In this document: positions 45,369 to 54,900 of the stretch, in pieces
Layout of the letters: each line of letters starts with the position of its first letter
How positions within the stretch are numbered: the stretch's first letter is position 1
Origin: UBA1858 sp045105615
Lineage (GTDB): Bacteria > Pseudomonadota > Gammaproteobacteria > UBA4575
Direction: 5' to 3'
Assembly (NCBI GenBank): GCA_045105615.1
Contig: JBGCDS010000026.1
Span: forward strand, 72,581 to 136,580
Length of the DNA stretch: 64,000 bases
Made by a program: the position numbers and the translations under genes
Notes under the pieces: model-generated
What the model was told of the DNA's origin: nothing
The model's database searches: none
Seen by the model: the letters and a program-made list of their open reading frames with translations, nothing else

Positions 45369-46319
45369 ATGCAAAGTTTTCGCATTGCATATGCTGGGAC
45401 GCCTGAGTTTGCTGTTCCAGCGCTGGAAGCTATTAATCATAGTTCACATGAGTTGGTTGCTGTATTAACTCAGCCTGACCGAAAAGCTGGTCGAGGCCGT
45501 AAAATCTCAAAAAGTGCTGTGAAGCAATCGATAAATTCTGCAAACGTGCTGATATTGCAACCTGAGCGAGTCAATGATGATGAGGTATTGTCACAGCTAT
45601 CTGCACTCAATATCGATCTACTAGTCGTAGCAGCCTATGGGCAGATATTTTCACAGACATTGTTAGACTTACCAAAACTAGGTTGTATTAATATTCATGC
45701 ATCTCTACTGCCTAAATGGCGCGGTGCATCACCTATCCAGCATGCAATATTAGCCGGAGACAGCGTGAGTGGAGTGACCATAATGCAAATGCAACGAGCA
45801 ATGGATGCAGGGGACATCTGGCTGCAGTCTGAATGCATGATATCTGAAGAAGATTCTGCCCAAAGTTTGCATGACAAACTTGCTGTACTGGGTGGAAAAT
45901 TAATACTTGAGGCGATTGATGTCGTTGCAGACCAATCAAATGAGCCAACTCCGCAAGATTCTTCTAAGGTTAGCTATTGTTCAAAATTAAAAAAGAGCGA
46001 TGGCATGATAATCTGGACTGAACCAGCCGATCTGATTTTACGTAAAGTAAGAGCATTCCACCCATGGCCAGGGACATATACGTTACTTAATGGCAGGAGA
46101 CTACGTATTACAAAAGTCATGCTGATTCAGGAAGATGTACAGGGAATTAAGCCAGGCACCATTACTGAGGTATCTAAACAGGGTATAAATGTATCCACAG
46201 GGGAAAATACACTAGTGATATGTGAATTGGTGCCAGAAGGCGGTAAGCGGGTATCAGCAGTCGATTTTTCTAACTCAAATGTGTTGGAAAACCAACTTCT
46301 TGGAGATTCCGAGATTTAA
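45369..46319 (+). CDS. fmt: methionyl-tRNA formyltransferase
   Basis: Transfers a formyl group from 10-formyl-THF to initiator Met-tRNA. 316 residues. N-terminal catalytic domain with FAGTPEFA-like YAGTPEFAVPAL, and INIHASLLPKWRGASPIQ holding the conserved Asn/His; C-terminal OB-like domain from about 205. ATG start. In related genomes rsmB follows; here the next gene is DUF4390, with only 86 bp between and no rsmB remnant visible. Confidence 0.98.
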   Translation: MQSFRIAYAGTPEFAVPALEAINHSSHELVAVLTQPDRKAGRGRKISKSAVKQSINSANVLILQPERVNDDEVLSQLSALNIDLLVVAAYGQIFSQTLLDLPKLGCINIHASLLPKWRGASPIQHAILAGDSVSGVTIMQMQRAMDAGDIWLQSECMISEEDSAQSLHDKLAVLGGKLILEAIDVVADQSNEPTPQDSSKVSYCSKLKKSDGMIIWTEPADLILRKVRAFHPWPGTYTLLNGRRLRITKVMLIQEDVQGIKPGTITEVSKQGINVSTGENTLVICELVPEGGKRVSAVDFSNSNVLENQLLGDSEI

Positions 46320-46405
46320 GATTTATCAACGGTTTTCAGCTTATTAATCAAGACACTAGTGATGAATTTTGGCAAGATAGAGGCAACTTAGGCAGGATAA
46401 AAATA

Positions 46406-46963
46406 ATGCGCCTACTAACTTCATTAGGTCTTCTCTTTATTATCGCATCAATACTGCACCCCACCTCCGTACTCGCAGGCACTGGCATCACTGTGAGCGA
46501 ATTATCATCAAAGGTTACTGAGAAAAAGATTACAGTTGACTGCGAAATTCTATATAACTTGGATGACCGAGTTAAAGAAGCAATGAGAAATGGAATAGAA
46601 ATGTCATTTTTGTTGGAAATTGAGTTACGCCAACAAAGTATTTATTGGATTGACCCATTGCTAAACCAATTACAAAGAGAGTTTAGGGTTAAGTACCATG
46701 CGTTATCAAAACAATTTGTTATGGTCGAAACGGGTAGTCAAAAAGAGCGAAGCTTTCCAGATTTATATTCAGCTTTTTATTATCAGCGCCGCATACATAA
46801 CGCAGAACTAGCCGACTTAAACTTATTAAATCTAGAACAAGAATATTATTTTAGAGCACGCGCACGATTAGTCTCTGAAAAGCTGCCATTACCTTTACGT
46901 ATTAAAAGCTATGTGTCTACTGGCTGGCGGCCATCTAGCGGATGGACTGTATGGCCAATGTAA
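46406..46963 (+). CDS. DUF4390 domain-containing exported protein
   Basis: 185 residues. Signal peptide (about 1-24, ending SVLAG) and a DUF4390 domain with TVDCEILYNLDDRVKEAMRNG, FRVKYHALSKQFVM and the terminal SYVSTGWRPSSGW. The family is found beside ntrY/ntrX in proteobacteria and its function is unknown; a periplasmic role linked to the sensor kinase is a fair guess only. The end overlaps the kinase start by 22 bp, so the genes are translationally linked. Confidence 0.85.
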   Translation: MRLLTSLGLLFIIASILHPTSVLAGTGITVSELSSKVTEKKITVDCEILYNLDDRVKEAMRNGIEMSFLLEIELRQQSIYWIDPLLNQLQREFRVKYHALSKQFVMVETGSQKERSFPDLYSAFYYQRRIHNAELADLNLLNLEQEYYFRARARLVSEKLPLPLRIKSYVSTGWRPSSGWTVWPM

Positions 46964-49164
46964 GAAAAGTCTTAGTACGCGAACGATGGTTGCTAGCCAT
47001 CATGTTTGCTGCATTGGTTGCTGCGATTTTGTTGATGGCGGATGCAACGCAAAGTGTGGCTTACTTCGGTCGATTACATAATTGGCTACTGCCAATCAAT
47101 ACTGCACTATTAGCTGTATTCATTGGTCTAATTATCTATAACATTGGGCGCCTAATGGTGCGTCTAAGACGACAAGCTCCTGGAGCAAAGTTAACATTAC
47201 GTTTAGTTTTGTTATTTGTCCTGACAGCTAGCATGCCTGTTTTTATTGTTTATACATTCTCTATCTGGTTATTGGAGCGTGGAGTTGATAGTTGGTTTGA
47301 TGTAAAAGTTGAAAATGCACTACAAGATGCAGTGGATCTAAGTCGTGCATCTCTAGACTTGCATATAAGGACATTACGACAACAGGCAGATCCTTTAGTA
47401 TCAGAATTTATTGATGCAGAATCGTTCAACGCAACTTTGCTTATCAATGATTTGCTTGGAAGCACAGGTGCTGCTGAGATAGCATTATTTGATTCTAACA
47501 ATCGTATTATCGCCTCTGGAAATACAGAACCAAGTGCAGCAGTGCCGCAATTACCAGCAGAAAGTGTTTTGCAACTCGTTCTGCAGGGAGAAAGTTATGT
47601 AACACTTGATCCAACTACAGAAGCCGGACTACAAATTCGCATGGTGTATCCCGTGCCTTCGGATTCTGCAGCGGGTGAAACTCGGTTGCTTCAATTTTTA
47701 TATCCAGTATCAGATCGCATTGGAAATTTAGCATCTAATGTTCAAGCCGCGTTTGGCCAATACAATGAGTTAATTTATCTGCGTACACCTTTAAAACAAA
47801 ACTTTATTCTAGTGTTAACCCTAGTGTTAGCCTTGGGCGCATTGTTTGCAGTATTTGCCGCATTCTATTGGTCGCGTGTATTAGTAGCACCAATACAAGA
47901 ACTTGCCGAAGGAACAAAAGCAGTTGCAGCCGGCCAATACCATAAAAAGTTGCCTGTAAGGCAGGATGATGATCTCGGTATGTTGGTAGCTTCGTTCAAT
48001 AGAATGACAGAGAGACTCACTGTCGGGCGTGATACAACGATTATTAATCAACGAATTATTGAAAATCAGCGCACATATTTACAAACAATATTAGAACATT
48101 TGTCTTCAGGTGTTCTGAGTTTAGATAGCTCTTTTGCATTAAAAACAATTAATGCTGCAGCCAGTGAAATTTTTCATATCAATATGAATCAATTCATCGG
48201 CAAGCAATTTGTACAGATTGGAACAACTCATAGTTTCCTTAAAGATTTTTGCACACTAGTAGCTAGTAAAATACGAGAATCTTCAGAGGAGTGGCAAGTG
48301 GAAATGGAAGTATTCACACCACAGGGTAGAAAAACAATTATGTGTAAGACCGTTAAACTTCCAAGTGAAGATGAATCTCAGCGAGGCTGTGTGCTAGTTT
48401 TTGATGACGTCACTACTTTACTCCAAGCACAGAGAGATTCTGCATGGGGAGAAGTGGCAAGGCGTTTAGCCCACGAAATCAAAAATCCATTAACGCCAAT
48501 ACAATTATCAGCAGAGCGATTACGTAGAAAATTATTACCAAACTTAGCACCAGAACAGTCTGAGTTAGTCGATCGCGCAACACATACTATAGTGCAGCAG
48601 GTAGAATCAATGAAGCTAATGGTAGATGATTTCTCTGACTATGCGCGTATGCCGACAATGGAACCGACCCCGTTAGATTTAAATAGCTTAGTATTAGATA
48701 CGGTTGAGTTATATAAGGGTGATCAAAAGAGCGTAGATATAAAATTAAATTTAGATGTGAATTCACTCAGCATACGTGGTGACTCAGTAAGGTTGCGTCA
48801 AGTAATACACAATTTAATCAAAAATGCGATTGAATCAATGCCAGGGGGTGAGAAGTGTAGATTAAATATCAATACTTTCCCGTTTGAATTCACGAATGCT
48901 AAATACGCAGGTTTAGAAATTGCTGATAATGGTCCAGGTTTCCCTAAGGATGTGCTTGGAAGAGCCTTTGATCCTTATATGACGACTAAGCCAAAAGGAA
49001 ACGGTTTAGGGTTAGCGATAGTTAAAAAAATAATAGAAGAACATAATGGTGTCATTAGAGCGACTAATCAAAAACAGGGCGGCGCTGCTATTAACATACG
49101 TTTCCCTTTGTATGATTACGATATAAAAAAACGTCAAGAAAAAATGAGAGCAGAAACTAGATGA
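46942..49164 (+). CDS. NtrY-type sensor histidine kinase
   Basis: 740 residues: three N-terminal membrane helices (about 15-35, 43-65, 85-105), a periplasmic sensor region (about 115-290), a fourth helix (about 292-315), HAMP (about 318-370), PAS (about 385-490), then HisKA with the phospho-accepting His in RRLAHEIKNPLTPIQLSAER (residue about 511). The ATPase boxes are NLIKNAIESMPGG, IADNGPGFP and GNGLGLAIVKKI. All catalytic boxes look intact. It overlaps the partner regulator by 4 bp (ATGA). The signal is unknown. Confidence 0.92.
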   Translation: MDCMANVRKVLVRERWLLAIMFAALVAAILLMADATQSVAYFGRLHNWLLPINTALLAVFIGLIIYNIGRLMVRLRRQAPGAKLTLRLVLLFVLTASMPVFIVYTFSIWLLERGVDSWFDVKVENALQDAVDLSRASLDLHIRTLRQQADPLVSEFIDAESFNATLLINDLLGSTGAAEIALFDSNNRIIASGNTEPSAAVPQLPAESVLQLVLQGESYVTLDPTTEAGLQIRMVYPVPSDSAAGETRLLQFLYPVSDRIGNLASNVQAAFGQYNELIYLRTPLKQNFILVLTLVLALGALFAVFAAFYWSRVLVAPIQELAEGTKAVAAGQYHKKLPVRQDDDLGMLVASFNRMTERLTVGRDTTIINQRIIENQRTYLQTILEHLSSGVLSLDSSFALKTINAAASEIFHINMNQFIGKQFVQIGTTHSFLKDFCTLVASKIRESSEEWQVEMEVFTPQGRKTIMCKTVKLPSEDESQRGCVLVFDDVTTLLQAQRDSAWGEVARRLAHEIKNPLTPIQLSAERLRRKLLPNLAPEQSELVDRATHTIVQQVESMKLMVDDFSDYARMPTMEPTPLDLNSLVLDTVELYKGDQKSVDIKLNLDVNSLSIRGDSVRLRQVIHNLIKNAIESMPGGEKCRLNINTFPFEFTNAKYAGLEIADNGPGFPKDVLGRAFDPYMTTKPKGNGLGLAIVKKIIEEHNGVIRATNQKQGGAAINIRFPLYDYDIKKRQEKMRAETR

Positions 49165-50498
49165 ATACAGAAAGAATTCTAGTCGTAGATGACGAGCCAG
49201 ATATCTGTGGTCTAGTCAGTGATATATTGACTGACGAAGGTTACCAGGTAAATGCTGCAGAAACTGCCGCAAGTGCTCGCAAACAAGTAACTCAATCAGA
49301 GTACGATTTGGTTTTATTAGATATCTGGATGCCAGATGAAGATGGCATTACTTTACTAAAAGACTGGAAAGACAATAAAATTTTACAGTGTCCAGTAGTG
49401 ATGATGTCTGGGCATGGCACAGTTGAGACAGCGGTAGAGGCAACTCGACTGGGAGCATATGCGTTTGTTGAAAAGCCATTAACAACGGCAAAACTTATTC
49501 AAACAATTCGCAAAGCATTGGATAGTCGAAGTAAACAAACAGATATAAATACACTTGCAAGAAATGTAAATAAGAATTTTGTGACGCCAGTAGGAACCAG
49601 CGCTGTCATGAAAAAACTATTTGAAATTTGTGAGCGCTGCGCCCAAGTGAATACTAATTTGCTGATCTCCGGTGAAGAAGGTTCAGGGCGATACACTATT
49701 GCACGTCATATTCATGAAAAAAGTGAACGTGCCGGTAAACCATTCGTGCTCGTTAATAATGAACAGTTTGATATGACAAGGATAGATGAATCAACATGGT
49801 CTAAGCTTAAAACTGAGTTAATTGATTCAATAAAACTGGCGCAAGATGGCACAATATTTTTTGAGAATATTGATCAAATAAATCAAATTGTGCAAAAAAG
49901 GTTTATTGACCTGTTGCAGCAATTATCAGCGGTACAGGTATTTAAACGATTCAACGTAAAAGTAACTGCATCGATATCAGCAGAAATACCCGCTGCGCTA
50001 GATGAATTACAAACAACTCTGTCTATGACACGAATTAGCGTGCCTGCTTTAAGGGCTCATAGTGAGGACATCCCTGAGTTGGTGAACCTAATTATTGATA
50101 ACCTATGTGCCAGCGATAACTATGCTTATCGAAAGTGTTCTATTGCTGCTCAAAATGCATTTCTACATTATCAATGGCCTAGAAATATCTCTGAGTTAAG
50201 AGCCATTATTCAAGAACTGCTGGTGACTGGGGGAAGTGAAGAAATCTCGGTCGATGATGTAAAACAAGCCCTTTCAAACAAGACTGAAGAGATAGAAAGT
50301 AAAGGTACTATTGTTGAAAGCCTACTGGATATGCCACTAAGAGAAGCGCGAGAAGCCTTTGAAAAGCAATATTTACTGCATCAGTTAAAAAGAGTGAATG
50401 GTAGTGTCAGTAGGTTAGCTGAATTGGTGGGTATGGAAAGAACTCATCTATACCGAAAATTACGCTCTTTAGGTATAGGTTCAAAAGATTCGACTTAA
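49161..50498 (+). CDS. NtrX-like response regulator with degenerate AAA+ domain
   Basis: 445 residues: a receiver domain with D10-D11, phospho-acceptor D54 (LLDIWMPDEDG) and K105; a central AAA+ region (about 140-355); and a Fis-type HTH (about 395-437, VNGSVSRLAELVGMERTHLYRKL). The AAA+ part is degraded: GEEGSGRYT at 171-179 has Arg for the Walker A lysine, the GAFTGA sigma54-contact loop is absent, and the Walker B region reads IFFENI. It is therefore unlikely to hydrolyse ATP or activate sigma54; it may act through sigma70 or as a repressor. Confidence 0.9.
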   Translation: MNTERILVVDDEPDICGLVSDILTDEGYQVNAAETAASARKQVTQSEYDLVLLDIWMPDEDGITLLKDWKDNKILQCPVVMMSGHGTVETAVEATRLGAYAFVEKPLTTAKLIQTIRKALDSRSKQTDINTLARNVNKNFVTPVGTSAVMKKLFEICERCAQVNTNLLISGEEGSGRYTIARHIHEKSERAGKPFVLVNNEQFDMTRIDESTWSKLKTELIDSIKLAQDGTIFFENIDQINQIVQKRFIDLLQQLSAVQVFKRFNVKVTASISAEIPAALDELQTTLSMTRISVPALRAHSEDIPELVNLIIDNLCASDNYAYRKCSIAAQNAFLHYQWPRNISELRAIIQELLVTGGSEEISVDDVKQALSNKTEEIESKGTIVESLLDMPLREAREAFEKQYLLHQLKRVNGSVSRLAELVGMERTHLYRKLRSLGIGSKDST

Positions 50499-50559
50499 CA
50501 GTGTTTGTTCGTGGTGAATGAAGTTACAATTCGAGCCAAATTTTGACCTCGTAATATAA

Positions 50560-51933
50560 ATGAAAATAATAATTCTAGGTGCTGGACAGGTTGGAGGGTC
50601 ATTGGCGTTAAGCTTGGCCAATGAGTCCAATGATATTACCTTGGTTGATAGTGATCCTAAGGTGTTGCGAGAAATACAAGATCGTGCTGATTTACAGACC
50701 ATTACCGGACATGCTTCTTACCCTAGCATTTTGGAACAAGCAGGTGCGCGTGATGCCAACATGATTGTGGCATTAACGAATAGTGATGAGACGAATATGG
50801 TGGCATGCCAAATTGCTTACACTCTGTTTCACACGCCAACTAAAATTGCACGAGTTCGGACAGCCGATTACTTAGACTACCCTGATTTATTTGTCCAGGA
50901 AGCGTTGCCCGTTGATGTATTGATTAGTCCTGAATTGCTTGTCTCGAGATACGTACAAAATTTAATAGAGCACCCAGGTGCGTTACAGGTATTGAATTTT
51001 GCCAATGGCAAAGTTCAATTAGTTGCAATCAAAGTAAATGATAAAAGCCAGATTGTAGGTAAAGCGATAAGTAAAATATTCGATGGTATGAAGACGATGG
51101 ATACATCGATCGTCGCCATGTATCGAGGCGAGGAAGCACTGAGTATCGATGAGAACACGATGATTGAAGCGGGGGATGATTTATTTTTTATTGCTTCAAC
51201 TGCTCAAGCTAAAAATGTCACTACTATGTTACAGGGTATAGATAAGCCAAATCGCCGAGTTATTATTGCTGGCGGCGGTAATATTGGATCACAACTCGCA
51301 CAAATTTTAGAATCACATTTTCGCGTAAAGCTAATTGAGCGTGATGCGGATCGTGCACGCGTATTATCAGAAACCTTAGATAAGACTATTGTATTACACG
51401 GAGATGCCGCAGATGAAAATATGCTGGTTGATGAAAATATCGATAGTGTTGATGTGTTTTGTGCTTTAACAAATGATGATGAAGCAAATATATTGTCAGC
51501 AATGCTAGCAAAGCGTTTAGGCGCAAGAAAAACCATGTCATTAATCAACCGACCTAGTTATGTAGAACTGGTTGAAAGCGGTATGATAGACATCGCGATA
51601 TCGCCGCAACAGGTCACTATTGGCGCACTATTAGCACATATACGCAGAGGGGACGTCGTGGCTGTGCATTCATTGCGCAAAGGTTCAGCCGAAGCAATAG
51701 AAGCGGTAGCCCATGGAGATGCAAATACATCAAAAGTGGTTGGGCGCAAAATATCAGAATTAAAATTGCCTCGTGGTGCAGCGTTTGGTGCAATAGTACG
51801 TAATGAGGAAGTGCTTATTTCAAAACCTGATTTAATTATTGCACCTGAGGACCACGTTATTATGTTTTTAGCAGATAAACATAAAGTGGGTGATGTGGAA
51901 AAAATGTTCCAAGTTAGCGCAACATTTGTGTAG
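50560..51933 (+). CDS. trkA: Trk system potassium transporter regulatory subunit TrkA
   Basis: Cytoplasmic NAD(H)/nucleotide-binding gating ring of the Trk K+ uptake system. 457 residues with two RCK-N/RCK-C units: GAGQVGGSLALSLA (about 5-18) and GGGNIGSQLAQIL (about 237-249) mark the two Rossmann folds. ATG start, 61 bp after the NtrX-like gene. trkH follows directly, so the functional pair is complete. Confidence 0.97.
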   Translation: MKIIILGAGQVGGSLALSLANESNDITLVDSDPKVLREIQDRADLQTITGHASYPSILEQAGARDANMIVALTNSDETNMVACQIAYTLFHTPTKIARVRTADYLDYPDLFVQEALPVDVLISPELLVSRYVQNLIEHPGALQVLNFANGKVQLVAIKVNDKSQIVGKAISKIFDGMKTMDTSIVAMYRGEEALSIDENTMIEAGDDLFFIASTAQAKNVTTMLQGIDKPNRRVIIAGGGNIGSQLAQILESHFRVKLIERDADRARVLSETLDKTIVLHGDAADENMLVDENIDSVDVFCALTNDDEANILSAMLAKRLGARKTMSLINRPSYVELVESGMIDIAISPQQVTIGALLAHIRRGDVVAVHSLRKGSAEAIEAVAHGDANTSKVVGRKISELKLPRGAAFGAIVRNEEVLISKPDLIIAPEDHVIMFLADKHKVGDVEKMFQVSATFV

Positions 51934-51948
51934 CAATTAAAGACTAGT

Positions 51949-53403
51949 ATGCAACATACAGTCATCCAACGGATTTTAGGCCAGTTATTAATGGTATTTA
52001 GTGTCACGATGCTGCCACCATTATTGGTCGGTGTGTATTACGGCGAGACTGATGTTTACAATAGTTTTGGAAATGCGTTTGTCGCCACCGTGTTAACAGG
52101 CTTTCTACTTTGGCTGCCTTACCATAAACACCATGGTGATTTACGATTACGTGATGGTTTTATAATTGTCGTTTTATTTTGGACGGTATTAGGAATATTT
52201 GGTGCGCTACCTCTACTGCTATCTGATGCAGTACATATATCTGTTATTGATAGTTTGTTTGAATCAATCTCGGGTTTAACCACGACTGGCGCCACAGTAC
52301 TGACTCAGTTAGATACTCTTCCATACTCAATTTTATTCTACAGACAGCAACTTCAGTGGCTAGGTGGCATGGGAATTATTGTGCTAGCAGTGGCTATACT
52401 GCCAATGCTAGGTGTTGGAGGGATGCAGTTGTATCGTGCGGAAACGCCTGGGCCAGTTAAGGATAGTAAGTTAACGCCTAGAATCACTGAAACTGCAAAA
52501 GCACTTTGGTATATCTACTTATCATTGACTATCGCATGTGCACTTACATATTGGTTTGCTGGTATGAGTATATTTGATGCAGTTAGCCATAGCTTCTCAA
52601 CGATAGCGATTGGTGGATTTTCCACACATGATCAAAACATTCAATACTTTAATAGTGCGGCTATCGAGTGGGTGGCGATTGTTTTCATGTTGGCTTCAGG
52701 TGCAAATTTTGGATTACACTTCGTCGTTTGGCGTAAACGATCTATGCTCTATTACTGGCGTGATGCAGAATTTAAGATGTACATTTCAATCTTGGCTATC
52801 GTTAGTGTGGCTGCATTTATAGTTTTGTACATGCATCAATCGAATCCGCAGTTGTTCATGCTAGCGACTAAGTCAATCTTTCAAGTAGTCTCAATGGGAA
52901 CCACTACTGGCTTCACTTCTGAGAATTTCTATCTTTGGCCAACGGTGCTGCCAGTACTGTTAATCATGATTAGCTTTATTGGCGGTTGTGCAGGATCAAC
53001 TGGTGGTGGTATGAAAGTGATTCGTATATTGCTTCTATTTAAACAGGGAAAGCGTGAGATTATGCGTTTGATTCACCCTAATGCTCAATTTGCTGTAAAG
53101 ATTGGTAAAAAGCCGGTAGAAAATCGAATTATAGAAGCTGTTTGGGGGTTTTTATCAGCCTATATAGCTGTATTTATTGTGATGCTATTACTATTGATGG
53201 CGACTGGAATCGACCAAGTGACAGCCTATTCTGCGGTAGCAGCAACGTTGAATAATCTGGGCCCTGGCTTAGGCGAGGTGGCACAAAACTATTCCAGCAT
53301 TAACGGGTTTAGTAAAATTGTTTTATGCTTAGGTATGCTACTTGGGCGTCTTGAAATTTTCACGCTACTAGTCATATTTACACCTGTTTTTTGGCAACGT
53401 TAA
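51949..53403 (+). CDS. trkH: Trk potassium uptake membrane subunit TrkH
   Basis: Ion-conducting subunit of the Trk system. 484 residues with about ten to twelve helices in four pore-loop repeats; filter-like segments include LTTTGATVL, FSTIAIGGFST, VSMGTTTGF and NNLGPGLGEV. It lies 15 bp after trkA. Being co-oriented with the two-component pair suggests, but does not prove, shared regulation of K+ uptake. Confidence 0.97.
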   Translation: MQHTVIQRILGQLLMVFSVTMLPPLLVGVYYGETDVYNSFGNAFVATVLTGFLLWLPYHKHHGDLRLRDGFIIVVLFWTVLGIFGALPLLLSDAVHISVIDSLFESISGLTTTGATVLTQLDTLPYSILFYRQQLQWLGGMGIIVLAVAILPMLGVGGMQLYRAETPGPVKDSKLTPRITETAKALWYIYLSLTIACALTYWFAGMSIFDAVSHSFSTIAIGGFSTHDQNIQYFNSAAIEWVAIVFMLASGANFGLHFVVWRKRSMLYYWRDAEFKMYISILAIVSVAAFIVLYMHQSNPQLFMLATKSIFQVVSMGTTTGFTSENFYLWPTVLPVLLIMISFIGGCAGSTGGGMKVIRILLLFKQGKREIMRLIHPNAQFAVKIGKKPVENRIIEAVWGFLSAYIAVFIVMLLLLMATGIDQVTAYSAVAATLNNLGPGLGEVAQNYSSINGFSKIVLCLGMLLGRLEIFTLLVIFTPVFWQR

Positions 53404-53409
53404 AAGTTA

Positions 53410-53988
53410 ATGAGTACCATTGCAGATAAATGGGATAATATTTATTCGCAGCAAAACTGTGCTGACATTACCCCAAGTACTGTGTTGGTTGAAAATGCTC
53501 ACCTATTGCCCGGTAGAGGGAAGGCGTTAGATCTTGCATGTGGATTGGGTGCCAACGCTATCTATCTAGCACAGTCACAACTACAGGTAGATGCTTGGGA
53601 TGTTTCTTCTAAAGCATTGAAAAAATTAGAAGCGTATTCCCAATTAAATAATTTAAGCATCAATACATCTGTGCGAGATGTAGAAAAAACACCACCAGAA
53701 AGAAATTATTTTGATGTAGTGACTGTATCGCAGTTTTTACATAGACCTACATTTCATAATCTATATGAAAGTTTGCGGATTGAAGGACTGCTGTTTTACC
53801 AAACATATACTTCTAATAAGGCTCATCAAATCGGGCCAACTAATCCAAATTTTTTATTGAAAAAAAATGAGCTTCTTAAGCTTTGTGATGGAATGGAAGT
53901 ATTAGTGTATCGCGAGGAAGGTGTACATGGGGATATTCATCAGGGTTGGCGTAATCAAGCAATGATAGTAGCTAAACGAGTAAAATAA
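53410..53988 (+). CDS. class I SAM-dependent methyltransferase (TehB-like)
   Basis: 192 residues. The SAM-binding motif I is ALDLACGLGANAIYLAQ (about 39-55) with the acidic motif VDAWDVS, and the later FDVVTVSQFLHRP. The pattern is like TehB/thiopurine-type small methyltransferases; the substrate is not known. It starts 6 bp after trkH, so it is probably the last gene of that operon, and ends 14 bp from the convergent acyltransferase. Confidence 0.85.
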   Translation: MSTIADKWDNIYSQQNCADITPSTVLVENAHLLPGRGKALDLACGLGANAIYLAQSQLQVDAWDVSSKALKKLEAYSQLNNLSINTSVRDVEKTPPERNYFDVVTVSQFLHRPTFHNLYESLRIEGLLFYQTYTSNKAHQIGPTNPNFLLKKNELLKLCDGMEVLVYREEGVHGDIHQGWRNQAMIVAKRVK

Positions 53989-54002
53989 TCTATCTGGCTA
54001 TA

Positions 54003-54878
54003 TTAATAAGGGTAACTATCGCCTGGTGCGGGGATTTTAAATCTCTTATATCCCCAAATATATTGTTCCGGTGCTGTATAAACAAAACCTTCAATGCATT
54101 TATTTAACGCATCAGTTGCGAGATAAATATCATCATTGTAGATCTCTTTAGATGCTTCATAATAGTAAGCATCATAACGCAATGATTCTTGAGTGTTTCG
54201 TAATGCGTAACAAAATACGACAGGACATTGTAATTTTTTAGCTAGCTTGCAAACCAAAGTGCTAGTGTAAGTTTTCCTGCCAAAAAAAGAAGACTGCACG
54301 CCACCATTCCCATCAGGGACTTGGTCGGGCAGTATACCTACACTGCCACCATTTTTAATATGTTTAATTAAGCGCTTAGCATTTAATTCATCGGTGCTTA
54401 TCACCGTGCCACCAGTGCTACTCCTGCCTTGACAAGAAAGCACGGTTATATGCTTAGATTTAGGAGGCGCATATAAAATAAGTAAATCACTATTTGCTGC
54501 AGTAAGTAATCCTATAAATTCCCAAGACCCAAAATGTGGCGTGACAAATATGGTTCCCTGCTTGCGTGACCGCTTTAATAACTCATGATTTTTTACGTTA
54601 CCTAGTAACGAGTCTAATACCTGTTGTGGATGCCGCCATAACCAGAAACATTCAATAAGGGTTTTACCATTTTCCTGTAGCGTTTTTTTTAACAGTTTTT
54701 TCTTTTCATCGGCACTAAGATCTGTAAAGCAAATATCGATGTTAACTTGGGAGATGTGTTTATTGCGATTATTAAAAATGAAAAGTATTGAACCAATAAA
54801 CTTACCTAAGCGATGGTGAGTGCTTAGAGGAAAATAGGATAGAAATCCTAAACTTAACTTTGCGGGTAAAGTGCTCAT
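54003..54878 (-). CDS. lipid A biosynthesis acyltransferase (LpxL/LpxM family)
   Basis: Inner-membrane acyltransferase that adds a secondary acyl chain to lipid A. 291 residues, a little shorter than E. coli LpxL (306). The catalytic HX4E is H115-FGSW-E120, and the DQVPDGNGGVQSSFFGR segment is typical of the family. Which of the LpxL, LpxM or LpxP activities it has cannot be decided from sequence. ATG start. Confidence 0.92.
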   Translation of the reverse strand: MSTLPAKLSLGFLSYFPLSTHHRLGKFIGSILFIFNNRNKHISQVNIDICFTDLSADEKKKLLKKTLQENGKTLIECFWLWRHPQQVLDSLLGNVKNHELLKRSRKQGTIFVTPHFGSWEFIGLLTAANSDLLILYAPPKSKHITVLSCQGRSSTGGTVISTDELNAKRLIKHIKNGGSVGILPDQVPDGNGGVQSSFFGRKTYTSTLVCKLAKKLQCPVVFCYALRNTQESLRYDAYYYEASKEIYNDDIYLATDALNKCIEGFVYTAPEQYIWGYKRFKIPAPGDSYPY

Positions 54879-54900
54879 CAGGAATTAGTTGGCAATAATA

